Shown here piece by piece: positions 22,837 through 34,377 of a stretch of 64,000 nt of DNA. The notes under the pieces were generated by a model, which did no database searches, had not been told where the DNA came from, and worked only from the letters and a program-made list of their open reading frames with translations. Position numbers and translations under genes: made by a program. This DNA comes from Macrotis lagotis (Eukaryota; Chordata; Mammalia; Peramelemorphia; Peramelidae), in assembly GCF_037893015.1 (NCBI RefSeq), contig NC_133658.1, positions 145,691,982 to 145,755,981 of the forward strand, in the 5' to 3' direction. The first letter of the stretch is position 1. The number at the start of each line of letters is the position of its first letter.

Positions 22837-24184
22837 TGTCTTTTTCTTTTCAAAGAAAACAAATTAGATAAGCAATTTTTTCTTATAACTCCATATAAAT
22901 CAAATCAAAACAGATTATCATGAAACTTTTAGAATTGAATATTAATGAATAGAGTTCTTAGTAATTCTTTTCTTTGGTAATCCAATTCAATGTCATCTTT
23001 TATTGGAAAACTTATTTTTAATTAAGGAAAAGTTTCAGTTTGCTTAAAAGAAATAAATCAGCATAAATACAAAAAATTATAACATGCACAGTTTTGTGCA
23101 TTTGATTTGTGCTTTGATTATTATGGTGGTATGTTTTCCTTAAGTCTTTTATTTCATGTTCAAATGCACTAAAATATTCCATTTTCTGTTAAGATGTCAC
23201 ATTTGCCAGTACAAAAGCACCACAATTCTTTGTACTATCAGGGGAGATTAATTTTCAAAAAGACCTTTTAGTATTTTTAATATTTCAGCATCTATCAGAT
23301 ATTTGCACCATTTCAGATTTTTATTTGGGACATGTAATATTAAAATTCAAATGTGAACTAATAATTTGCCTTAATCTACTTTTTGCCTTTGGGTTGGGGG
23401 GGGGAATAACGAATAGTTTAAAAAAATGAGTTAGAAAAAGGCCTTTTTTTCCTTTAATTTTTGCCATTTAGTGCTTAAAGCTTTTCAGATTATCTGAAAA
23501 ATGACAGTATGTTAGATTTGGAATTGTATTTTACTTACAATTCCAGTTCTACTATAGCCTTATATTTATGTCTTAAATGTTGTAGAATCTTATGTGGATT
23601 TTGTTTATTTGTAGTCTGACAGTTTATATCCACCCTGCATTTTGTCACTTTCTAAATGGAAGTTGCTGGATATATTGCTCTCATTTCCTGCTGGAAATCA
23701 AACTTAAAATGCTAGGATTCATTCACAATTGAAAGTGATCGCTGTCATGATACAGGGCTCTTCTTGACTATAGAGTTACCTGTATGTAATTGAGCCTAAG
23801 CATTTTTCCAACATGCTAATTCATTGTGTGCTGAGTATGGTTGAATTTGCCATTTTTATTTTCTGAGCAGGAACTTGTTTGGAAGTCTTCACTAAAAACT
23901 TAACTAACATACTATACCACTCCCCTTGCCCCAAAACTGTCCAGAAATCTATCAGAAAATGGATTTGTAATATGTTGAAATATTGCTTTTTGTCTTCATT
24001 TTAGTCTTATAACTGCCAAATTGTTACGGTATTATTAAGGATATGTCTGTTTATATGTATGCATATAAAATATATGTATATGTATATGAAAACTAAAACA
24101 AGATTTGGTCAAACTATATTTTCCCATTGAATACATTAATGTTTTCAAGGCTGCAAAAAGTGTACAGTTGTGAAACAAGTTGTA

Positions 24185-24190
24185 AATAAA
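24185..24190 (+). terminator. HOOK3: Distal HOOK3 poly(A) signal
   Basis: AATAAA embedded in TGTAAATAAA, so it overlaps a Pumilio-type UGUAAAUA motif, which also contains the UGUA core bound by cleavage factor Im. A CA for cleavage lies near 24208 and a T- then GT-rich element (TTTTTTTAATGTGTTTGTGG) follows directly. This is a near-textbook poly(A) site. Confidence 0.75.
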
Positions 24191-24209
24191 GACTTGTATA
24201 AAAATTCAA

Positions 24210-24646
24210 CTTTTTTTAATGTGTTTGTGGTTAAATTGTTAAGATGCAAGATGATTTTTTAAAAGACATCATATTGTAAGTATCCGTTTTATATAGTTTA
24301 AATATATTTACATAGTACTTTAAAGATTTACAAAACAACTCCCAAAAATCTTTTTTACTGAATGAAGGATGTAATTTTAAGTAAGTCCTCTCCTTTTAAT
24401 AGAAGAGAAAAATCATACTCAAGATACTGAATGTCAGTGCCTTCTCCAAGTCCAGTGTTATATATTGTCTCTACATCAGCTGGGTTATGCTAATTAATAA
24501 AGTAACAAATACTTAACAAGGGCTTTCTATGTTCTAGACACTGAGGATACACTTAAGATAGTTGGCCGTTGGTATGCTCTAAATGTTTAACAACCAATTT
24601 TTGGATATAGGGGTAAGGGATGAAAGCAATGTCCTACTTTTAAATT
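24210..24646. other. Intergenic, unique
   Basis: AT-rich DNA between the HOOK3 poly(A) site and the first downstream SINE. I recognise no feature. Confidence 0.5.
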
Positions 24647-24676
24647 TTTTTAGATTTTTTTCAAGGCAATAGGGTT
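24647..24676 (-). mobile_element. CORE-SINE tail fragment, antisense
   Basis: TTTTTCAAGGCAATAGGGTT is the antisense tail of the common SINE. It abuts a sense SINE head, making a head-to-tail-inverted chimera. Confidence 0.6.
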
Positions 24677-24757
24677 AGGGGCAGCTAGGTGGCACAGTGG
24701 ATAGAACACCAGCCTTGGAGTCAGGAGTACCTGAGTTCAAATTTGGCCCCAGATAGT
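24677..24757 (+). mobile_element. CORE-SINE, 3' truncated
   Basis: Sense head GGGCAGCTAGGTGGCACAGT through GAGTTCAAATTTGGCCCC, then the similarity stops. Confidence 0.85.
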
Positions 24758-26070
24758 TGTGTTTAGTGTGTACTTTTACATATTGGAAATAGGTCAACAT
24801 TATAAATCAAGGCTTATTTTATTGACTGTCTAAATCAGGGGTCAGAATACTGTGCAAATTATACTCCCAAGAATGGTGTTCACCTTTTAAAATATAAAAA
24901 ATATAAATTAACTCAAATGGTTGAACAAAAATGTGCAGTGGCTAGATGCTAATACTGGTCTAGACTTAAATGATTAAGAAAAATGTCAATATCATGGATT
25001 AAATTTATGATTTTCCCCCTACTTTTAAATTTAATCCAAGTAGGTACTTGTTATACTGATCCAATTTTATGAATGTGGAAAAAGTTCAAAGTCATTTACT
25101 CATACATTAAATATGAGGAGCAGAATTCTCAATCTGGTTTCCTACCTCCAAGACCAGTAGTTTGTCCTCTAATTCCATAGAACAGGCCCCCTAAAATGCT
25201 ACTCTCTTCCCTTCCCCTCTCTTATCACATCCCAACTTTGCTTCTTGATCCTATATGCCACCTATGATCTGTCTGCATTTCCTCTTATCACTGTCTCTAC
25301 AAGCACTCATCCCTACTTACTTAGATAAAGCCAATTTCTTATTCCATAAGCACTAGTATCCTTGCTATGTGCTCATTTTTACCTAGGTTCATTTACCTTA
25401 AATCTTCCTTGCTCGGTATCTGCATTCTACCTACTTTTCAAAATCCCACATATCATCTATCTCCTACAAACTGATTTGAGAACCACTTATTAAAGCACCA
25501 AGTATGCAAAAGACAAATTGAAAAGCACATCCTACCTTTAAAGAGTCTACAGCACATATTTTAACATTAATTATACTGTTCTTTCAGATTAAGGAAAGAA
25601 GAGAGCTATAATACAATTAAAGATTTTTAAAAATGAATATTTGAAGGAAAATTAAATCAATGCTCCCCTAGAAACCAACTCATCCTTGAAGATATATAAT
25701 AGCATTGAAAATATAAAAAGAACTAGCTTAAGCTAAAAAAGGACCAAGATGAAAGTGGACAAAACAAATTGAAATTAAAATTATAGATTGACTTAAGGAA
25801 TAGAAGGCAAAGTGACATGTCTCTGATGCTGTCCTCACCAGACTTGGAGAGCATTCTTTCCCTTCTGAGTCTGTCAGACTCCACCAAGAGAGCAGGCATG
25901 CAAGAATATGGTATGCAATCTTCTGACTAGAACTTACGTATTGAAAGGCAACTCATAAATCCAGTGCTTCAGGACAGCAGGGCAACTGAGATGTTCTGGT
26001 GATATTACACCATTTTCACTAAGCCTGTTTTCCCTGGATGTGAAATCTGCACTGAAAGTGTACCCCAAGT
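24758..26070. other. Intergenic, no clear feature
   Basis: A pyrimidine-rich block at 25160-25500 may be an old LINE remnant, but I cannot place it. The rest is AT-rich and unremarkable. Confidence 0.4.
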
Positions 26071-26074
26071 CCTC

Positions 26075-26455
26075 CTATCTGTTCAATGCAAGTGACTGTT
26101 GGGCCTGCAGTCTGGCTGGGCATTGCACTGCGGATCTACCTCATTTTTCTTTTTCTTTTTCTTTTTTTTTTTTAGGTTTTCGCAAGGCAAACAGGGTTAA
26201 ATGGCTTGCCCAAGGCCACACAACTAGGTAATTATTAAGTGTCTGAGACCAGATTTGAACCCAGGTACTCCTGACTCCAAGGCCAGTGCCTTATCCACTA
26301 CAACACCTAGCCACCCCTCCCTCATTTTTCAAATGAGGAAACTTAGTCTGAGGTTAAAGAGTTGCCCAGGGGTACTTAAGTGAGCATTGAACCAGAATCT
26401 GAACTCGGGTCTCCCCAACTGCAAGGCCAGTTCTCTTTTACTGTGAAACCTAAAT
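26075..26455 (-). mobile_element. MIR-type SINE split by a younger SINE
   Basis: CTACCTCATTTTTC at about 26136-26149 joins across the inserted SINE to CTCATTTTTCAAATGAGGAA at 26321-26340, followed by a TGAACTCGGGTCTCC block. This is the antisense MIR layout. Confidence 0.5.
26150..26318 (-). mobile_element. CORE-SINE (WSINE1/MAR type), full length
   Basis: Antisense copy inserted into an older MIR. Target duplication CCTCATTTTTC at 26139-26149 and 26320-26330. Confidence 0.92.
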
Positions 26456-26838
26456 GTTATCCTTTTGGACTTTGTTTCTTCATAGCCCCCTGAAGGTTCC
26501 ATCTCAGTTCCAGACTGCTAGGGTAAAGGGACTGGAATCTGTTCAGGTCTTTATTCATAGCTATTACAGTCAGCTAACAAAAAGCCAGGTAGATTGTGCT
26601 TTAGGCTAAAATCAAGTTTTCTTCATATCTAGAAACCAGAAATACCTAGTATGAGTCAGTCATTGGACATACAAAGATAAAAATGAAATTGTTCCCTCCT
26701 CCCAAGCAACTTTTCTTCCATCTATCTGGGGAAACATTTGGACATCTAAGTTAATACAAGATACATACAAAAATATGACAAACTCCAAGGAATTAGAGAA
26801 CCCAGCAACTAAGAAAAATAAGGAAATAAGAAAAGCTT

Positions 26839-26987
26839 CCTTTTTGGGGGGGTGGGGAGAGAGTAGGGTTAAATGACTTGCCCACACTGCTAGATAATAA
26901 TTATCTAGATAATAATGTATCTGAGGCTGGATTTGAACTCGGGTCCTCCTGACTCCAGGGCTGGTGCCCCACCACCTTGTAGCCCCT
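26839..26987 (-). mobile_element. CORE-SINE, older copy
   Basis: GGTTAAATGACTTGCCCACA through GGATTTGAACTCGGGTCCTC in antisense. It has a small internal duplication of TAGATAATAAT near 26893-26915. Confidence 0.8.
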
Positions 26988-27679
26988 AAGAAAGATTTCC
27001 TAAAGAAAGACCTAAGATAAGATTGGAAAGAAGAATGAAGTAGGGGTGCATTCCAGATATGGAAAAACTATACAAAGACACAAAGCTGAGAGGTGGCATA
27101 TCATATGAGGAATAACAGCCAGACGCCTATCTTACTTAGGGTTAGACATTCTCAAGATTTTTTTTCTGGCCTAGCATGCAAATGAATTTGAGCCAAAACA
27201 ACGTCACTTCTAATTGATTTCCTGAATGATATAATTTCAGATTTACTTTGAAAAATGTGACTCTTAATTGGAAATGTATTATGCATTTATGTTGATTTGG
27301 TTGTCCAAAGACTATATCAAAGGAACATAAGCTTAAGCAGGTTCAGTCATTCTGGAAAATCTTTGAATACATTCTCGGGGATAGACTGAATCTTCTTTCT
27401 GAGGACCAAACCAGCTAAGTATGGAATGGTCTGTTACCAATAGGCTACCCACTACTTAATGATTTCAGGTGTTCCATTCATGACATCCCATTTCAGCCTT
27501 TACATAACTTAATAAAATTTTAACCTAATGATTAAAAACCTAAATAGAGACTAAAAATGAATTGCTCAGTAATGATTTGGGCAAGGACTAAATTTCTGTT
27601 TTCTTTTCCAAATAGACATGACAGAACAAATCATAATTTTCAGAGAGTTGATACCTAAGTATCAACTAAGATAAGTGTA

Positions 27680-27937
27680 CCTTTATTGAAAAAGAGATCA
27701 TTCTCAAACACATAGAGAACTGAGTGAAATCCAAAGGAATACTAGTCATCCCACAGCTAATAAATAACTTAAGGATAAGAACAGGCAGTTTTTAGAAGAA
27801 ATCAAAGCTATCTATAATCTTGAAAAAAATGGTCTAAATCACTACTGATTAGAGAAATGCAAATTAAAATTACTGAGGAACTACCTCATGCCTATCAGAT
27901 GGGGCTAATAAGACAAAAAAGAATGATAAATTTCGAG
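27680..27937 (+). mobile_element. L1 3'-part fragment (first of three)
   Basis: GATTAGAGAAATGCAAATTA followed by a TGCCTATCAGATGGGGCTAA block is the conserved L1 region after ORF2. It stops at a SINE head. Confidence 0.65.
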
Positions 27938-28012
27938 GAGCTGTGTGACTCAGTGGATAGAGCACTGGGCCTAGCTAAAGTCAAGAAGGCTAGAGTTAAA
28001 TCTGACCTCATA
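27938..28012 (+). mobile_element. MAR1-like SINE head fragment
   Basis: GAGGAGCTGTGTGACTCAGT then GGATAGAGCACTGGGCCTAG, a tRNA-like SINE head. It is truncated where a new L1 segment begins. Confidence 0.6.
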
Positions 28013-28826
28013 CTATATCAAAATAATTTCAAAATGGGTGCAGGATTTAGACGTGAAAGTACAAGCAAACTAGGAGAACAAGGAGTAGTTTATCTGTCAG
28101 ATCTATGGAAAGGGGAGCAGTTTATGACCAAGGAAGAGAGAAAATATAAAAAACAAACAGGATGATTTTGATTACATTAAACTAAAAAGCTTTTGCACAA
28201 ACCAAACCACTGTAAGATCAAAAGAAATGTAAACTGGGGAGCAATTTTTACTAGTAGGACTCATTTCTAAAATTTTTAGAGAACTGAATCAAATTTATAA
28301 AAAAATCAAGCCATTCCCCAATTGAAAAATGGTCAAAGGATATGCAAAGGCAATTTGCAGATGAGGAAATCAAAGCAATCTATAGTCAAATGAAAAATTG
28401 CTCTAAATCATTTCTGATTAGAGAAATGCAAATTAAAGAGGGACCCACCTCACACCTCTCAGATGGCCAATATGACCAGAAAGGACAATGTTCAATGTTG
28501 GAAGGGATGTGGGAAATCTGGGTCAATAATGCATTGTTGGTGGAGCTGTGAACTGATCCAGCCTTTCTGGAGAGCAGTTTGGATTTATGCCCAAAAAGCA
28601 ATTAAAATGTGCATATCCTTTGATCCAGCAATGCCATTCCTGGATCTACATGTATCCTGAAGAGATCATGAAAAAAAAAGGGTAAAAACAGCACATGTAC
28701 AAAAATATTCATAGCAGCATCTTTGTGGTGGCAAGGAATTGGAAATCAAGAGGATGCCCATCACCTAGGGAATGTCTAAACAAATTGTGGCATATGTATG
28801 TTATGGAACACTATTGCTGTATTAGA
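28013..28826 (+). mobile_element. L1 ORF2 C-terminal and 3' fragment (second of three)
   Basis: This starts further upstream in L1 than the preceding copy ends, so it is a separate insertion. It encodes decayed ORF2 stretches such as MTRKDNVQCWKGCGKSGSIM and CWWSCELIQPFWRAVW. Frames are interrupted. Confidence 0.75.
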
Positions 28827-29025
28827 ACCAGGAGGGATGGGATTTCAGAGAAGCCTGGCAAGACTTGCACGAATAAATTTGACCTCTGACACTGCATGAC
28901 CCTGAAGTCACTTAATGCTGATATATTTGTAAAATGAACTGGAAAAGAAAATGGCAAACCACTCCAGTATAATTCCCAAATGGTGTCATGGGATTATGAA
29001 TACTTGACTGAAACAAAAGAACATG
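28827..29025 (+). mobile_element. MAR1-like SINE
   Basis: The 3' portion TGTAAAATGAACTGGAAAAG followed by AAATGGCAAACCACTCCAGT and a TGACTGAAAC tail is the signature of MAR1-type marsupial SINEs, distinct from the short-tailed WSINE1-type copies. Confidence 0.7.
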
Positions 29026-29990
29026 ACAGAGTACTATTGGTAGAATTGTGAATGATCCTACCATTCTGGAGAACAATTTGTACCTGTGCCCAAAGGACAC
29101 ACAATACCATTCCTAGTGCTAGAATAGCAAAACTGACCCAGCAATACTATTTCTAGTGATGGAGCCCAAAATCTACCCACTCTGTAGCCGAAAGAGACTA
29201 AAAAAAAAAAAAAGGAAAAGAATCTATATGTACAAAAATATTTATAGCAACAATGTTTGTTGTGGCAAAGATTTGGGAAATAATGGAAGACCTATCAATT
29301 GAGGAATGGCTGAACAAGTTGTGATAAGTGATTGTGATAGAATACCATGGTGCTATAGAAATGACAAGCAAGGTGGTTTCAGAAAAAATCTGGAAAAATA
29401 TATGGAAAAACAGTAAATTGAGCAGAACCAGAAAAACATTGTACCAGTAACAGTAACTCACCAGTGAATGAGTTAGCTGTTTTTAGCAATACAATGATCC
29501 AAGACAATCCTTTTTTTTTCTTTTTTTTTATAAGGCAAATGCCAGGTAATTATTAAGTGTCTGAGGCCGGATTTGAACTCAGGTACTCCTGACTCCAGGG
29601 CTGGTGCTCTATCCACTACGCCACCTAGCTGTCCCTGATCCAAGACAATTCTAAAAGATATTACTATGATGAAAAAGATTATCCACCTCCAGAGAAAGAA
29701 CTGATGTAGTCTGAATATAGGTAGAAGCATACTATTTTTTACTTTATTTCGCTTGAATTTTTTTATCTGTTTTCCCAGCACATTAATCACCACAGCATGA
29801 TTAATGGTTAATGGTTATATGGTTATGATTAAAATGATTAATGGAAATATTCATAACTGTACATATATAGTCTATATCAAGCCACTTGCCTTCTTGGAGA
29901 AGGGGAAGTACTTTGGAACTCAAAATTTAAAAATGAAACATCTTAATTGTTTTTACATTTATATATGCATGAAAATGTTAGTTAAAACAA
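29026..29990 (+). mobile_element. L1 3' end (third of three), split by a SINE
   Basis: TGGTAGAATTGTGAATGATC, GACCTATCAATTGAGGAATG, GAGCAGAACCAGAAAAACAT and a final TAATGGTTAATGG/A-rich tail follow L1 3' order. A younger SINE at 29508-29634 separates the two halves. Confidence 0.7.
29508..29634 (-). mobile_element. CORE-SINE inside an L1
   Basis: Antisense copy. Target duplication TGATCCAAGACAAT at 29494-29507 and 29636-29649. Confidence 0.9.
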
Positions 29991-29999
29991 AGAAAAAAA

Positions 30000-30393
30000 G
30001 AAAATAGAAATCATTCATGGTAGATTCCTTCTTCTCTCCTGCATATATCAAAACCATTTGACAGCATCCATCATTCTCTCCTTTATTTCAGCCTCTTCAG
30101 ATGTAACTATTCTCACAGTCAAGTCTAGTCACTCTGGGTTGCTTTTAATTCCCATCTCCTGGATTTAGCAGATAGCCCTTACTTTCCCTTCCCCCCCCAA
30201 AAAAAATTATATTACTCTATATTTGTTTTTTTTCCATGCTGCCTATAAAGACAAATAGGTCTCCCCCATTCTTATTTTTACAAAAAGGAAAAAACTTCAC
30301 TAAACCCAACCATCCTCTCAAGTTATCATTCTTTTATATCTAAAGTCCTACCAGGGAAGAACTCTGTACTCATTGCCTCCATTTTTTTCTTTT
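30000..30393 (+). mobile_element. LINE2-like ORF fragment, left half
   Basis: A pyrimidine-rich run ending ACTCATTGCCTCCATTTTTT then TCTTTTCTCACT matches the common mammalian L2 coding region as I remember it, and continues at 34662 (TAATTCTGAACACTGGCTTC) on the other side of the retrovirus. Degraded. Confidence 0.4.
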
Positions 30394-30399
30394 CTCACT

Positions 30400-30856
30400 T
30401 GTTGAGTCCCACTTCTGGACTCCTTCAATCTTCACCAGGTGAGCTTTGGAGGGGTGGGAGACAAGGATGACAAAGGAGACAAGTACTCTATCAAGATCTT
30501 CAAGTGAAGGGGGCGGCTAGGTGGCGCAGTGGATAGAGTACTGGCCTTGGAGTCAGGAGTACCTGAGTTCAAATCCAGCCTCAGACATTTAATAATTACC
30601 TAGCCATGTGGCCTTGGGCAAGCCACTTAACCCCATTGCCTTAGAAAATGTAAAAAAAAAAAAAAAAAAAAAAAATCTTCAAGTGCTCCAAGTCCTCCAA
30701 GAGCTACATTTATTCACCAAAACACCAGTGCCTAAATACCTTTCCAGTCTCTAATCCACTCCCATTCCCTTTGCACTTAGTAAGATAAGACTCTGGTGTT
30801 CAAGGACACCAGGTGAAGATAATTCACAATGCTCCTATACACAACTGTTCCCAATA
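30400..30856 (-). repeat. 3' LTR of the class II ERV, carrying a SINE
   Basis: It begins TGTTGAGTCCCACTTCTGGA in + orientation and ends GTTCCCAATA. Apart from the SINE at 30509-30674 it aligns end to end with 34378-34655. Confidence 0.88.
30509..30674 (+). mobile_element. CORE-SINE inserted in the LTR
   Basis: Sense copy with a long poly(A). Target duplication ATCTTCAAGTG at 30498-30508 and 30675-30685. The other LTR lacks it, so the SINE arrived after the retrovirus. Confidence 0.93.
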
Positions 30857-31127
30857 TATCCCAGTTCATGTTTTTAAAACAAAATTATTACATAATGAAT
30901 GCCACATAAGTTGTAAACAAAAGTTCAAAAATAGTATAAACAAATGTCAATTAAACAATAGTAAAATATTCCCAAATTCCTTGAAATACATTTCATCCCC
31001 AACTTACAAAGATTACAAACTTTTTTCTTTTGCCAACAAAAAACCTTTAAAAGCAATCAAATTCAAAACCCAAACTGAAAGGAGTAACTTTTAATTCAGG
31101 TAACATTTAACTATTTCAGATCTGAAT

Positions 31128-31155
31128 TACACACACACACACACACAGACACACA
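31128..31155. repeat. (CA)n microsatellite
   Basis: About 12 CA units with one interruption, inside the ERV interval. Confidence 0.85.
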
Positions 31156-31501
31156 GGAGTTAGATACTGACACAAACACAAAAACAACTCTCTTGTATCA
31201 CATTTTCCAAGCTGAGACTGATAACTCTGGCCAGTACCAGATCTCAGAATATAGAAACATTTTCCCACCTCTCCAGGCCAATAGAGAGATGTAAAATGTT
31301 CTATAGATGTTCAAATACACACATACACACATAACCAATCAAGACCAGTCAACAGAAAAATAAGCCATAGGTACAGACTTCATAAGACAAAATCCAAATT
31401 TCCCAATCCCAGGAAAAAATCTTTTTTCTTAATTATTTGAACCACGAAGCTTCCTAGTCAATAACCTATTGAAAAACATAGTTATTCATGGAACCAGTGT
31501 A

Positions 31502-31594
31502 AAGACTAACAATGCCTTCTGTGGGGGGGGGGAACAAGAATGGGGGGAAGACTAACAATGCCTTCTGTGGGGGGGGGGAACAAGAATGGGGGGG
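31502..31594. repeat. 46-bp direct tandem duplication
   Basis: Two adjacent units beginning AAGACTAACAATGCCTTCTG, each ending in G runs and AACAAGAATGGGGG, at 31502 and 31548. The second unit continues into an L1-like tail (GGGAATTGTAAAACTCTAAA). Confidence 0.85.
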
Positions 31595-34356
31595 GAATTG
31601 TAAAACTCTAAATAAAATCTTAAAAAAATAAACATAGTTATTGCCCAACCCCCACCTCCCCCCCAAACCAGGGAGAAGGCATGGGGGTCCCTTGCTTTCT
31701 AAAATAAGTTTTTGGAGGGGTCTTGTCCTTGTAGCAAAACCTGCATTCCATTTGAGACATAAGCTTGAGTTTTGAAGTTCTAAAAAGGAAGGCTTCCCTT
31801 CTCCCTCCCCCTTTCCTCTGCAGAAGGTGGGAATGGCAGAGAATGAGAGGGAGCATTTGAAATCACCTATGCGGTGAACACCAGTACAACCTGGCCTTGC
31901 CTCACCTTGTGAACCTTCACCAGAACTGTCCAACAGCATGTGACACTTTCGCTCTCAATGCAGGAAGCACACAATTTACAGCCCTCTGCTGCTGGAGCAC
32001 CTGTCTTGATGCCCCCAGCTGTAGGCTGAAAGGTGAAACTTGCTGTATTCGTAGTAGGTGTCAGGGGTCTTTGTCAAAGTTTTCATCAACATCAGGGTCT
32101 TCAGCAATGACAAGAAGTCTCTAAAGTTGCCCGTAGGTTTAGGGGTTTGGATCACGTTTGCCGCACATAGCGCAATTAGGCCAGCAGTAGTGCCAAAAGG
32201 AGCAGCAAACAGGTCCTCTGCATCCTGATCATGGTGCAGGTAGGAACTCCTAAGTAAGAAGCTTCATGCCCTGTGGCACTGCCTCAGAGATTCCACTTCA
32301 GCTGATTTCTCACACTTTCACTGGCTGTGGGGCTGACTCTCTGCCCTGGACTGCTGCTTGAGGAAGCTCGGTCCCCCTGTGGTGCTGCCTCAGAGACTCC
32401 ACTTCCAAACTCAACAGCAGCCCAAATCAGAGAATCTGTGCTAATTCTAGCCCCTAGTTGATATAATATATCTCTTTCCCCATAATATTGTAGGGAGTCC
32501 TTCAAACTATGAAAGGAGTGACTGTCCCTGCCTTATCTTCTTTTCTCCATTTCAAGGGTTGACAAATTTCTGTTTCTTGTCCACCTCCAATGCCTACTAG
32601 ATTAGTATAAGCAACCTGCTTAGGCCAAGCATGTGGCCAGTTTTGTGTGGGGAACACAGTCCGATCTTCCCCAGTGTCAATCAAGCCTAGGAAAGCAATT
32701 CCTTTTACTTGGATAACACAAAGAGGATTTTCTGAAGAAATCATAGTTGTAAACTTCATTTCATTGTGGTTTCAGTTTTGATCACTTTTTCAACTCACTT
32801 TCCTTCCTATTTATACCAGACCTTGAAAAAAACACATAACTGAGCTATGCATTGGTGCTCATTTATTTAGCTATCATCATAATTAGCATTCATTATTGCA
32901 ATAGAGAAAATTTCTACACTCACGTGCTTTACTAAAAGTATAATGTGAAGATACTCTGGATCCATTAATCATAAAGGGTGAATAATACTTCAGTAGAAGC
33001 ATGTGGAGGCACCCTAAATTTCCCAGCCCTTTTGACCATCAATAGTTTGATATGGGTTGGCTTGCATTCTGGTTTTTCCATTCCATCTCCTGCAGGTCCT
33101 GAACTGTCATACCCCATGATTGTTTTTGTTGGGCCCCTGGAAGAAGGCCCTTTTCTTCATTTAAATTTCTGTCTACATTCTGATGCCCAGTCTCCTGTTT
33201 TTTCACACTTTGGGCATGGAGTTTTAGGATGATGTGCCCTGACCTTTCTGGATTTAGCTCCTTGGGTACTCCAACAAACTTTCTTTAAATGTCCAGTTTT
33301 TCCACAAACAAAGCAAGTCCGTTTCTCTTTATTTCCAATGCACATATTAGCAAATGCCTCTGTCATTAATTCTGTATGATACACCTGAGATCCTATTCTG
33401 TCACATCTTTGAATCATTTGCTCAGTAGTGGCATCCCTTCTTAAGCAAATCATTGCTTTCTGACAATTAGCATTACATTAGCCCATGCTAATTGTTTTTA
33501 TTAATACATCTATTCCTGCTACTTCTCCTAAAGTTCTTCCTACTGCCTCCTGTAACTGGGCAAAGAAATCTACAAAATCCTCATCATTTCTTTGTGTAAT
33601 AAGTTCAAATGGTTATTTCTTATCATTCTGTATTGGAATACATCCCCAAGCATTCTTTACACAAGTAGCAATTCTTTCATGTCTCTAACCTATCATGTAG
33701 TTGGTCTGCATTGTTGAAAAATTGGCCTGTGCCACTCATTTGTTCATAATATGTGGTGGCATTGGGACCTTGTGCATGCCTCAAAGCCAGTTATCCAAAA
33801 GACACATTGTCTGAGTGACAAACATGCTCTATCTGCTTCTAATTATTAGGTGTTAAGATGGAGTATGCAAGAGTATCCAATTGTAGCTGGACAAAAGATG
33901 ATCTTGCCCTGTATTCCCCCACTGCCTTCTTTAAATCTCTGCTTTTATCTAATGACCTATGTCTTTGACTAAGGTTTCCTGGATTAAAAGGATCTGACTC
34001 CTCCATAACAGGATATGACTGAAACTCAGCTCCTAGATCCATCAAACTATCTCCCTGATCTTTTGCTTTTTCAATGGCCTTTTATACTGCTGAAAGCTCT
34101 TCTCTACGTGCTGTAGGGCTGATCCTAGTCTTTTCTTGATAATACTTCTTTATTTCTTCTGCCTCAGGTCATGGAGGCAAATGCCTTTACCTTTGTTTTC
34201 CTCCTCACCAACTTGTTCCAACTTCCTTAACATCAGCCCCATGGTAACTTTTGTTACCTTCTCCAAAGTCCTCTGCTCTGAGATGTCACCTAGTTGTCTT
34301 GCTTGTATCTGCTATGTCCTTATTCTGGACTTTACACAGATAACACTGCCTTTATT

Positions 34357-34376
34357 GTCCCTGTTTGGACACCAAT
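34357..34376 (-). other. Retroviral primer-binding site, tRNA-Lys type
   Basis: On the minus strand, directly inside the 5' LTR, TGGTGTCCAAACAGGGAC matches the tRNA-Lys3 primer-binding site at 15 of 18 positions. All three differences are C-to-T or G-to-A, two of them at CpG positions. This fits a class II element. Confidence 0.75.
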
Positions 34377-34377
34377 A

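Larger units (their letters stand above)
14345..24209 (+). other. HOOK3: HOOK3 3' untranslated region (long form)
   Basis: From the stop codon to the predicted cleavage site after AATAAA at 24185-24190. Over about 9.9 kb I see only one young SINE (22681-22836) and one DNA-transposon MITE (17181-17380), whereas flanking DNA averages a SINE every 1-2 kb. That scarcity suggests selection against insertions, as expected of a transcribed UTR. A shorter form could end at AATAAA 14570-14575, about 230 bases after the stop. Other AATAAA motifs occur in between, for example near 16028 and 16156. The extent of the long form is inference. Confidence 0.65.

Noticed and set aside
24832-24960. Sequence starting CAGGGGTCAGAATACTGTGC, similar to a hAT end
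   Set aside because: No matching inverted end or 8-bp duplication found downstream, so a DNA transposon cannot be supported.
31466-32505. Open frames of 70-157 codons in the left part of the ERV
   Set aside because: No recognisable retroviral or host protein. They include microsatellite, tandem-duplication and possible LINE-tail sequence, so no gene call is justified.
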